A stretch of 64,000 bases of DNA from JAWKIJ01 sp041394325 (GTDB lineage: Bacteria; Actinomycetota; Acidimicrobiia; Acidimicrobiales; Microtrichaceae), in assembly GCA_041394325.1 (NCBI GenBank), contig JAWKIJ010000001.1, forward strand, positions 1,860,001 through 1,924,000. Reading direction: 5' to 3'. Below, one piece after another: positions 57,216-64,000 of this stretch (positions within the stretch are counted from its first letter, which is position 1; every line of letters begins with the position of its first letter). Both the position numbers and the translations under genes were made by a program. The notes below the pieces were generated by a model. The model was given only the letters and a program-made list of their open reading frames with translations, ran no database searches and was not told the origin of the DNA.

Positions 57216-58106
57216 CTACCGGGCGCGTAGACGCTCGCTGAGCTCCTCCAACCGACGGCGGTCGGAGGGGTCGAGGCTTTCGAGGCCACGCTCGTTGATC
57301 TTGTCCAACAAGGCGTCCATCTCGGCCTGCTCAGCCCGGTCGAGGCTCGGCTCGGGCCGGATCGGGACGACGGGTGCGGGTGAGGAGCGTCTGCGTCCGG
57401 GCCGTGCCGTCGTGGGGTGGCGTGATGAGGCGCGGTCGGCTTTGGCTCGGCGGCGATTGGCCGTCGCATAGGGATCGCCGGTCAACCATCCCGGCAACGG
57501 TGCGCGGGGTATGAACGCGTACTCGTCGGCGAGCCCGAACGACCGCATGAGCAGTGCCCCCACGGCGAGCGCGATCAACATCAGCCACAGCGACCGCCAG
57601 TCCCGACCCGCGACGAGCTGGAGGACGTCGATCGCGACGAAGACCGCTCCCAGCACCCAGAAGGGAATGTTGAAGAACGTCCTGAGGTTCGGGTGCATCG
57701 CCACCACAACCACGAAGGTGACCATCGACAGCAGTCGGATGCCACCGAAACCGTCCACGTCGATCGCCAACGCCGCAACGGTGATACCGGCGGTGAGCAG
57801 GGCGAGGAAGCGGGTGAAGCGGCTTCGGCCGAGCGTCTGCTCGATCATCCGAGCGAAGAAGAAGAAGAACGCGACGTCGATCACCGACCAGAGGCTGACC
57901 CCCTGCGCGAACGGCCAGGTCACCACCGTCCACACCCGGCCACGGGTGAGAGCGGTTCGACCGATCGCGAGGTAGCCGATGGAGTCCGGCACGACCGCCC
58001 AACAGATCATGGCGGCCGCGCACACCGCGGTGACGAGCACGGTGGTGGTGACCTCGATCGTTCCGGCGCGGAACCAGCCGTCGTCGTCGTTGCGGAAGCC
58101 GTACAT
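57216..58106 (-). CDS. Rhomboid-like membrane protein with C-terminal helical segment
   Basis: 296 aa, from ATG 58106 (MYGFRNDDDGW). About six helices in a rhomboid-like layout, e.g. GRVWTVVTWPFAQGVSLWSV and LLSMVTFVVVVAMHP. I do not see a clear GxSx serine motif or a confident catalytic His, so it may be an inactive relative. The C-terminal RAEQAEMDALLDKINERGLE and SLDPSDRRRLEELSERLRAR resembles the small helical tail (DUF6576-like) of rhomboid proteins. It lies directly downstream of rlmN, in whose last frame it continues. Confidence 0.7.
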   Translation of the reverse strand: MYGFRNDDDGWFRAGTIEVTTTVLVTAVCAAAMICWAVVPDSIGYLAIGRTALTRGRVWTVVTWPFAQGVSLWSVIDVAFFFFFARMIEQTLGRSRFTRFLALLTAGITVAALAIDVDGFGGIRLLSMVTFVVVVAMHPNLRTFFNIPFWVLGAVFVAIDVLQLVAGRDWRSLWLMLIALAVGALLMRSFGLADEYAFIPRAPLPGWLTGDPYATANRRRAKADRASSRHPTTARPGRRRSSPAPVVPIRPEPSLDRAEQAEMDALLDKINERGLESLDPSDRRRLEELSERLRAR

Positions 58107-58110
58107 GGTC

Positions 58111-59177
58111 TCAGTCTGGCCGGAATGCGCCGGGCGCGGCGCCAAGGAGACCGGGGTCGGGGCGTCCGCACCGTGGAGCGTACGGAGCTGACCGCACGCG
58201 GCGTCGATCGCGGTACCCCGATTCGCCCGGATCGTGGCATTGACGCCGAGCCGTTCGAGGCGCTCGCGGAACTCGGCGATACGAGCGGGTGGCGACCCGA
58301 CGGCGGGATAACCGGGGGTGGGGTTGAGTGGGATGAGGTTGACGTGTCCGCGCAGCGGACGGACGAAGCGCGGCCAGCTCCTCGACGTCGCGGTCGCGGT
58401 CGTTGACCGCGTCGATCATCGCCCACTCGAAGCTGAGTCGGCGACGTTTGGTGGTGAGATACTCCCGGCAGGTACGGGCCAGGGCGGCGAGCGGATATCG
58501 GCGGTTGATCGGGACGAGCCGATCGCGCAACTCGTCGTTCGCCGCGTGGAGGGACACCGCGAGTCCGACGGGAAGATCCGTCTCGGCGAGCGCGCGATCC
58601 CCGGGAGGATGCCGACGGTGGAGATCGTCAGGTGACGCGCCGAGATCCCCACGTCGCCGTGGAGTCGTGTGACGGCGGTCCATGTGGCGTCGAAGTTCGC
58701 CAGCGGCTCACCCATCCCCATGAACACCACATTGGAGACGCGGCGGTCGGTGGCGGACGCGGCACGGACGACCTGTTCGAGGATCTCGCCGGCACTCAGA
58801 TGTCGCTCGAACCCCGCCTGGCCCGTCGCGCAGAACGAACAGGCCATCGCACATCCCGCCTGGGTGGACACGCACACGGTGGCGCGGTCGCGGTACAGCA
58901 TCAGGACGGTCTCGATCGTGGGTCCGTCGCGCAAGGACCAGAGGAACTTGACCGTGTCACCGCCGTCGCCGACCGAGCGCACGATCTCGGTCAGCGCGTC
59001 GGGGAGCTCGTCGGCGAGGCGTGCTCGCAACGATGCCGGGACGTTGGTGAGCCGCTCGGTGTCGCGATGCTGTCGGTACCAACCGTCCCAGATCTGCTCG
59101 ACGCGGTAGGGGGGTTCGCCTTGGAGCAGCTCGCCGAGCCGGTCGCGCGACACGTCGAGCCGGGTCGTGGACCTCAT
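58111..59177 (-). CDS. rlmN: Dual-specificity RNA methyltransferase RlmN, two or more frameshifts
   Basis: Radical-SAM enzyme methylating A2503 of 23S rRNA and A37 of some tRNAs. From ATG 59177: PYRVEQIWDGWYRQHRDTER and the radical SAM cluster CVSTQAGCAMACSFCATGQA (CxxxCxxC), NVVFMGMGEPLANFD. Breaks occur at 58591-58597 (one base missing; next frame LAETDLPVGLAVSLHAANDE) and 58367-58372 (next frame FVRPLRGHVNLIPLNPTPGY). The C-terminal ACGQLR with the conserved Cys follows. The final frame runs into the rhomboid-like gene without a stop, so the true end is unclear; 58111 is a TGA of the middle frame. Overlaps mshD by 4 bp. Confidence 0.88.
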
Positions 59178-59935
59178 GGCGCGCCGACCTCCGGAGCCGG
59201 TTCGAACGCGAGGTGGACGTGCGCGGTCTCGAAGCCGAGCCGCTCGTAGGTTCGCCGGGCGGCAGTGTTCCCGGCCTCGACGTAGAGCAGCCCGAGTCGT
59301 GGACGATGGTGTTCCCACTGCCATGCGAGGCCGGCGATCGTCAGGCCTCGACCCAATCCCCGGCCCTGGTGCGCCGGATCGACGGCGATCACGAAGATCT
59401 CACCCATGGGTGCGGAGGGCTCGCCGGAGTCGTGGCGTGCCGGCCGGTGGAACTTCGTCCAGCAGAAGCCCTCAAGACGGCGCCGAGCGTGGAGGCCCCC
59501 GCCGTCGTGCCAGGCCATTCGAAGCGCCTCCGGCTCGAACCACGGCTCGGACCGTCGTCGGTCGAAGTCGGCCGGGGTCCATCGGGACTGGTCGGGGTGC
59601 CACGAAAAGGCGGCGTTGTTGACGCGGAGCAGCTCGGCGAGTTCGTGCTCGGGGGTGTTCGTCGTGCCGAACGGATCGGTGTGTTCGGCGAGATCCGTGA
59701 GGCGGTCGGGGAGCGGGAGTGGAACGGTCATCTCGAGGAGTCGGCGCGTCGGGACGAGCCCCGCGTCGGTGGCGATCCGTCGGCGGTCCACGTCGGGGTC
59801 CGTGAGCCAGAGATAGGTCCGCGAACGTACGGTCTCGACGCGCCCGGCGACTCGCTCGGCGACATGGTGGAGGTGGTCGATCCGTCGGTCGGGGGAAGGG
59901 CGTGGGGGAAGGCTGCCGGACGGCCCGTCGATCAC
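59174..59935 (-). CDS. mshD: Mycothiol synthase MshD (GNAT acetyltransferase)
   Basis: Last step of mycothiol synthesis: acetylation of Cys-GlcN-Ins. From GTG 59935, 253 aa; earlier starts are possible and typical MshD has ~300 aa. A degenerate first GNAT domain (LRVNNAAFSWHPDQSRW, with SWHPDQ as in MshD) precedes an intact second: EGFCWTKFH, GEIFVIAVDPAHQGRGLGRG (acetyl-CoA loop), GLLYVEAGNTAARRTYERLG. It ends in an ATGA overlap with rlmN. Mycothiol is an actinobacterial thiol, which supports the taxonomic reading. Confidence 0.88.
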   Translation of the reverse strand: MIDGPSGSLPPRPSPDRRIDHLHHVAERVAGRVETVRSRTYLWLTDPDVDRRRIATDAGLVPTRRLLEMTVPLPLPDRLTDLAEHTDPFGTTNTPEHELAELLRVNNAAFSWHPDQSRWTPADFDRRRSEPWFEPEALRMAWHDGGGLHARRRLEGFCWTKFHRPARHDSGEPSAPMGEIFVIAVDPAHQGRGLGRGLTIAGLAWQWEHHRPRLGLLYVEAGNTAARRTYERLGFETAHVHLAFEPAPEVGAP

Positions 59936-60085
59936 CGGGTCAAGGGTAGGGGGGAGCCGTCGAGAGGATCCCTGTGTTATTGAAACGTTGGAGTTGGCCG
60001 AATGTTGTGTAAACGAACAGGGTGGGTGAGGGAATTGACGAACTGGGATGTCGACGCGGGTGTGAAAGGGACTAGTTTTCGGTGC

Positions 60086-60110
60086 GTCGCAGATGTCCAC
60101 CATCTGCGAC
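60086..60110. other. 10-bp stem hairpin in the mshD upstream gap
   Basis: GTCGCAGATG (60086-60095) and CATCTGCGAC (60101-60110) pair perfectly around a 5-nt loop. They lie in the 260-bp gap between mshD (minus, start 59935) and the small gene ending at 60197. Part of the gap (59980-60085) is AT-richer, as expected of a promoter. The hairpin may be a terminator for the 60197 gene or an operator. Confidence 0.4.
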
Positions 60111-60196
60111 CACGGCGAATGGGATCCCGCCACCCGATTCGCCCGATCGGTGCCCCGTCCCTCGTGGACGTGGGCGCCGATCGCTCTTTGGGTCCG

Positions 60197-60394
60197 TCAC
60201 CCCCTGCTGCGCCATTCCTTGACGAGTCGCTCCAAACGCCTCGAGGCGGTTCTCAGTGACCGCTCGACCTCGACGAGGCCGAGCGACAGGTCCTCATGCT
60301 CGGTGCCGACGAGGTCGTCGGCGGCCAGCCCGACGCGTTGCACGAGCTGTTCGAGTGTCGATGCGGCGGAGTCCAACTCTGCAGGAGAGGTCAC
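60197..60394 (-). CDS. Small conserved-looking hypothetical protein (65 aa)
   Basis: From GTG 60394: SPAELDSAASTLEQLVQRVG, LAADDLVGTEHEDLSLGLVE and VERSLRTASRRLERLVKEWR, wholly helical with a leucine-rich pattern, probably a short coiled coil. Longer upstream frame (to 60643) overlaps hisD and is low-complexity. No family recognised. Divergent from hisD with a 67-bp gap. Confidence 0.5.
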   Translation of the reverse strand: MTSPAELDSAASTLEQLVQRVGLAADDLVGTEHEDLSLGLVEVERSLRTASRRLERLVKEWRSRG

Positions 60395-60461
60395 CCGCCA
60401 CTGTCTACCCGGTCCCAACCCGTGGGGTCGGGGTGGGTGCGGGGCGGTAGCGTTGGTCGGC

Positions 60462-61757
60462 GTGCTGGACGTCCTCGACCTCCGTTCCGTGCGCGGTCCG
60501 GTTGTGCCGCACCTGCCACGTCCACGTCTCGACGGCGAGGAGCCGACCTCGGCGGTGCGTGCCATCCTCGACCGGGTCCGCATCGAAGGCGACGCGGCGG
60601 TGGCCGACCTGACGCGCCGATTCGACGGGGTGGAGCTCGCCACGTTCCGCGTGACAGCGGAGGAGGTGACCGCCGCGGCCGGGCGGGTCCCATCGGTCGT
60701 CGAGGCTCTCGAGGTCGCGGCGTCGCGTATCGAGGCATTCCACCGAACTCAACTCCACCCTCCGACCACCTACGACGACGGCGGGTCGATCCGCAGCTTC
60801 GCGGTTCCCGTCGAGCGTGTGGGTTGCTACGTCCCCGGTGGGCGCGCCGCCTACCCGTCGACGGTCCTGATGACCGCGATCCCCGCGAAGGTCGCCGGCG
60901 TCCGCAGCGTCGCGGTGTGCGTTCCCCCTTCAGGCGACACCGGCGCGATCGCCGACGTGACCCTGGCCGCCTGCAAGGTCGCCGGGGTCGACGAGGTGTA
61001 CGCGGTGGGCGGTGCTCAGGCGATCGGTGCTCTCGCGTACGGGACCGACACCGTCGATCCGGTCGATGTGATCTGCGGACCCGGCAACCGCTATGTCGCC
61101 ATCGCCCAGCGGGAGGTCTCCGGCCTCGTCGGGATCGCCTCGGCCTTTGCCGGACCGAGCGAGGTGGTGGTGATCGCCGACGACAGCGCGCCCGCCGCGT
61201 TCGCGGCGGTCGACGTGGCGGTGCAGGCCGAGCACGGCCCCGACGGTCTGGCGTGGTTGGTGTCTTGGGACGAGTCGGTGGTGCGCGACGTCGACCGCGA
61301 GCTGGAGCGGATCGTGGCCGACTCCCCGCGACGCGCGGAGATCGAGGCCACGCTCGCATCGGCCGGCCACGCGGTGTTGTGCCGCGACGACGCGCAGGCC
61401 GTCGAGGTGGCCAACGCCATCGCTCCCGAACATCTCCAGGTGATGACCCGCGAACCCCGGCAACTGGTCGCATCCGTTCGGAACGCGGGGGCGGTGTTCT
61501 GCGGACCGTGGTCGCCCGCGTCGCTCGGCGACTACGTCGCGGGCCCGTCCCACGTGCTGCCCACCGCCGGGACGGCCCGCTTCTCCTCGGCGCTCACCGT
61601 CGCCGACTTCGTCAAACACCATCACGTCATCACCTTCGACGCCGCACAGGCCGCCGCGCTCGCGCCCATAGTGGAGACCCTCGCGACGGCCGAGGGGTTG
61701 AGCACCCACGCGTTGTCGGCGCGGTTGCGCCGTGTCGCCGCCGGAGCCTCCGAATGA
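60462..61757 (+). CDS. hisD: Histidinol dehydrogenase
   Basis: Final two oxidations of histidine synthesis, L-histidinol to L-histidine with NAD and zinc. From GTG 60462, 431 aa. Motifs: VERVGCYVPGGRAAYPSTVL, YAVGGAQAIGALAYGTDTVD, ICGPGNRYVAIAQREVSG, VQAEHGPDG (zinc ligands Gln and His), LGDYVAGPSHVLPTAGTARF and VADFVKHHHVITF. TAGCGT (60448-60453) ends 8 bases before the GTG and no Shine-Dalgarno is seen, so a leaderless transcript is possible. First gene of the his operon here, overlapping hisC by ATGA. Confidence 0.95.
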   Translation: MLDVLDLRSVRGPVVPHLPRPRLDGEEPTSAVRAILDRVRIEGDAAVADLTRRFDGVELATFRVTAEEVTAAAGRVPSVVEALEVAASRIEAFHRTQLHPPTTYDDGGSIRSFAVPVERVGCYVPGGRAAYPSTVLMTAIPAKVAGVRSVAVCVPPSGDTGAIADVTLAACKVAGVDEVYAVGGAQAIGALAYGTDTVDPVDVICGPGNRYVAIAQREVSGLVGIASAFAGPSEVVVIADDSAPAAFAAVDVAVQAEHGPDGLAWLVSWDESVVRDVDRELERIVADSPRRAEIEATLASAGHAVLCRDDAQAVEVANAIAPEHLQVMTREPRQLVASVRNAGAVFCGPWSPASLGDYVAGPSHVLPTAGTARFSSALTVADFVKHHHVITFDAAQAAALAPIVETLATAEGLSTHALSARLRRVAAGASE

Positions 61758-62902
61758 GCCCGGTGGAGGTCGGGGCGGGGCCGTCGCGTCGCGTGCCGCT
61801 GATCCGTGACGACCTCGCCCTCGTCGACGGTTACCACTCGCCCCAGCTCGACGTCGCGGTGCGTCTCAACACCAACGAGGCCCCCGAACCCCCGCCCGAC
61901 GACTTCGTCCGCCGGTTGGCGGAGGCGGTCTCCTCGGTCGAGTTCCACCGCTATCCGTCACGTTCGGCCGAGGCGCTCCGCGGGGCGATCGGCGCGACCG
62001 AGGGCGTCGGTCCGGAGCGGGTGTTCGCCGCCAACGGGTCGAACGAGGTGTTGCAGTGCATCCTGTTGGCCTTCGGTGGGCACGGTCGTTCGGCGATGAC
62101 CTTCGAGCCCACGTACGCGCTGCACTCCCACATCGCCAGGGTCACCGGTACCTCGGTGATCGAGGTCGAGCGGAACGAGGACTTCACCATCGACCTGGAC
62201 GCCGCTCGTCGCGCGATCCAGGCCGACCGGCCGGCGATCGTGTTCGTGTGCTCGCCGAACAACCCGACCGGGATGATCGAGAGCGCCGCCACGGTCCACG
62301 CGCTGCTCGATTCGGTGGAGGCGGTCGGCGCGCTGTTGATCGTGGACGAGGCCTACGGCCAGTTCGCGCCATGGTCGGCGACGTCGCTGGTGGAGGAGGG
62401 CCGCTCGCTGGTCGTCACCAGGACGTACTCCAAGACGTGGTCGATGGCGGCGATGCGCCTCGGTTACGCGATCGGCCCGACGTGGCTCGTCGACGCGCTC
62501 GAAGCGGTGGTCCTGCCCTATCACCTCGACGCGATCACCCAGGCCGCCGGCGTCATCGCGCTGGACTACCTCGGCGAGATGCGTTCCCGGGTGGCGTCGT
62601 TGGTCGAAGAGCGCGGCCGCGTGGCCGCCGCGCTGGCGGGCCTCGACGTCGACGTCTGGCCGTCCGCGGCGAACTTCATCCTCTTCCGGCCCCGGTCGCG
62701 CGACGGCGCGCTCGTGTGGCAGGAACTCGTCGACCGCTCGATCCTCGTTCGCAACTGCGCGTCGTGGCCGAGGCTCGAGGGATGCCTGCGCGTCACCCTC
62801 GGCACCGAGGCCGAGGACGATGCGTTCGTCGCCGCGCTCGGTGCCGTGTTGGACGGTGCCGGGCGTCGAGGCGATCCGGACCGACCACGGGGCGACCAAT
62901 GA
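61754..62902 (+). CDS. hisC: Histidinol-phosphate aminotransferase
   Basis: PLP enzyme converting imidazole-acetol phosphate to histidinol phosphate. 382 aa, from ATG 61754. Motifs: VAVRLNTNEAPEPPPDDFVR, GSNEVLQCILLAFGG, VFVCSPNNPTGMIES, LLIVDEAYGQFAPW and RTYSKTWSMAAMRLGYAIG with the PLP lysine. C-terminal FRPRSRDGALVWQELVDRSI and CASWPRLEGCLRVTLGT are normal. Overlaps hisD and hisB by 4 bp each. Confidence 0.94.
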   Translation: MSPVEVGAGPSRRVPLIRDDLALVDGYHSPQLDVAVRLNTNEAPEPPPDDFVRRLAEAVSSVEFHRYPSRSAEALRGAIGATEGVGPERVFAANGSNEVLQCILLAFGGHGRSAMTFEPTYALHSHIARVTGTSVIEVERNEDFTIDLDAARRAIQADRPAIVFVCSPNNPTGMIESAATVHALLDSVEAVGALLIVDEAYGQFAPWSATSLVEEGRSLVVTRTYSKTWSMAAMRLGYAIGPTWLVDALEAVVLPYHLDAITQAAGVIALDYLGEMRSRVASLVEERGRVAAALAGLDVDVWPSAANFILFRPRSRDGALVWQELVDRSILVRNCASWPRLEGCLRVTLGTEAEDDAFVAALGAVLDGAGRRGDPDRPRGDQ

Positions 62903-63525
62903 GCACGAGCACACCGAACGATCCGATCCCGGGGCGACCGCGCGTCGCCACCCGGAAACGGGGCACCAAGGAGACCGACATCGGTGTGACCGTGTCGGTC
63001 GACGGATCGGGTCGCAACGAGATCTCCACGGGTCTCCCGTTCTTCGACCACATGCTCGACCAACTCGGTCGTCACGGCGGGATGGACCTCACGGTGAGCG
63101 CCGTGGGCGACCTGCACGTCGACGGGCATCACACCGTCGAGGACACGGCGATCCTGGTGGGCGAGACCCTGCGCGAGGCGCTCGGGGACAAGGTCGGCGT
63201 CCGGCGGTTCGCGTCGGGCCTGTATCCCCTCGACGAAGCGCTCGTAGAGGTGGCCCTCGACCTGTCGGGACGGCCGTTCCTCGTTTACGACGTCCCCTTC
63301 GGCGAGGTGCTGCCACTCGGCGATCCACCGTTCAACCCCGAGATGGTCGAGCACTTCTTCCGCTCCTTCGTCGACGCGGCCCAGATCACGCTGCACCTCA
63401 CGAAGCGCCGCGGCACCAACACACACCACGTCATCGAGGCCACCTTCAAGGGGGTGGCCCGGTGCCTTCGCGACGCGGTCCGCGTCGAGTCCGACGAACT
63501 TCCCTCCACCAAGGGCGCGCTGTGA
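62899..63525 (+). CDS. hisB: Imidazoleglycerol-phosphate dehydratase
   Basis: Monofunctional IGPD, Mn-dependent dehydration of IGP. 208 aa, from ATG 62899. The His-rich motifs are complete: LPFFDHMLDQLGRHGGMDLT, DLHVDGHHTVEDTAILVGE, NPEMVEHFFRSFVDAA and GTNTHHVIEATFKGVARCLR. The phosphatase domain of the bifunctional enterobacterial HisB is absent. Overlaps hisH by GTGA. Confidence 0.95.
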   Translation: MSTSTPNDPIPGRPRVATRKRGTKETDIGVTVSVDGSGRNEISTGLPFFDHMLDQLGRHGGMDLTVSAVGDLHVDGHHTVEDTAILVGETLREALGDKVGVRRFASGLYPLDEALVEVALDLSGRPFLVYDVPFGEVLPLGDPPFNPEMVEHFFRSFVDAAQITLHLTKRRGTNTHHVIEATFKGVARCLRDAVRVESDELPSTKGAL

Positions 63526-64000
63526 CGCCCGCGGAATTCGGGCGCGCCCCGGTGCTCGCCGTCCTCGACTACGGGATCGGCAACCTCCGCTCGGCCCAGA
63601 AGGCCTTCGAGCGCGTGGGAGCCGTCGCCTCGTTGACCGCCGATCGTGCCGAGATCGAAGCCGCCGATGCGGTGGTGCTTCCCGGCGTGGGCGCGTTCGG
63701 CGCCTGTATGGATGCGCTCGACGACAGCGGTCTCAGCACGGTCGCCCGTGCGCGATCGGTGCCGGGCGGCCCTTCATGGGGATCTGCGTCGGGATGCAGA
63801 TGCTGTACCGCGCCTCGGAGGAGGATCCGCGGCGCGCCGGGCTGGGCGTGTTCGACCGGACCGTCCGCCGCCTGCCCGACACCGTGAAGCGACCGCAGAT
63901 GCAGTGGAACCGCCTCGACCTCGTGTCGCGGTCCCATGCGATGTTCCGTGGACTCGAAACCCTCGTCGACGACGAGGATCGTCCGGTGGAGCCCTGGGTG
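63522..64000 (+). CDS. hisH: Imidazole glycerol phosphate synthase glutaminase subunit, partial and frameshifted
   Basis: Glutamine amidotransferase partner of HisF. From GTG 63522: APVLAVLDYGIGNLRSAQKA, VLPGVGAFGACMDALD. Near 63765 one base is missing; the next frame gives PFMGICVGMQMLYRASEEDP with the catalytic Cys (GICVGMQ), then VKRPQMQWNRLDLV with the conserved Q-x-G-W-like segment. The window ends before the His/Glu of the triad. Probably a sequence error, since the upstream operon is intact. Confidence 0.9.

Noticed and set aside
60002..60259. 85-residue plus-strand frame in the mshD-hisD gap
   Set aside because: No family, poor composition, overlaps the antisense small helical gene and the hairpin.

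Overview
The window is GC-rich bacterial DNA with short intergenic gaps, frequent GTG starts and ATGA/GTGA overlaps. A mycothiol synthase (MshD), a polyphosphate glucokinase, a DUF222/HNH (13E12-type) protein and a PII/AmtB pair point to an actinobacterium. An Acidimicrobiia-like relative is my inference, not something the sequence proves. No rRNA, tRNA, integrase or CRISPR array was recognised.

Layout. 0-12.8 kb: housekeeping and metabolic genes: a Ric/ScdA-type di-iron protein, DUF2237, an AlkD-like repair protein, PadR, ppgK, uppP, a GH63-like glucosidase, an FAD oxidoreductase, an acyl-CoA synthetase, an AlkA-like glycosylase and a TadE-like protein. 12.8-18.6 kb: a complete peptide/nickel-type ABC importer in the order A-B-C-D-F on the minus strand. 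18.7-24.5 kb: a lytic transglycosylase, a GlcD-like FAD enzyme, a DUF222/HNH gene and a glycerophosphodiesterase. 24.5-41.8 kb: an accessory island, visibly less GC-rich in the helicase and hsd genes. It holds an ISL3-family element split by an IS256-family element, and a five-gene operon hsdM-hsdS-hsdR-YgjP metalloprotease-RecD-like helicase. It also holds a DUF3039-like protein, an excisionase-type HTH protein, an unrecognised three-gene membrane/'HQGSL' repeat cassette and a VapBC pair. Three decayed copies of the 3' end of a hydantoinase B gene lie at its edges. 41.9-60.4 kb: RidA, acyl-CoA dehydrogenase, pyruvate kinase, hydrolases, amtB-glnK, PhoD phosphatase, membrane and secreted proteins, MaoC, a rhomboid-like protein, rlmN and mshD. 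60.4 kb to the end: the his operon hisD-hisC-hisB-hisH, with hisH cut by the window end.

At least 17 small indels break otherwise well-conserved genes, including rlmN and hisH. They fall mostly in short CG/TG dinucleotide or homopolymer runs. Each time the other frame continues the same family directly. I treat most of them as consensus-sequence errors and annotate the restored gene, giving the break point.

How the genes work together. The dpp genes form one importer. amtB and glnK form an ammonium uptake and sensing pair. The his genes form one translationally coupled pathway. The hsd operon is a restriction-modification system with two extra enzymes. Its methyltransferase carries an HTH domain and has candidate operator repeats over its start codon. 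The hydantoinase B remnants, the nested IS elements and the toxin-antitoxin pair suggest repeated insertion and recombination around the island.
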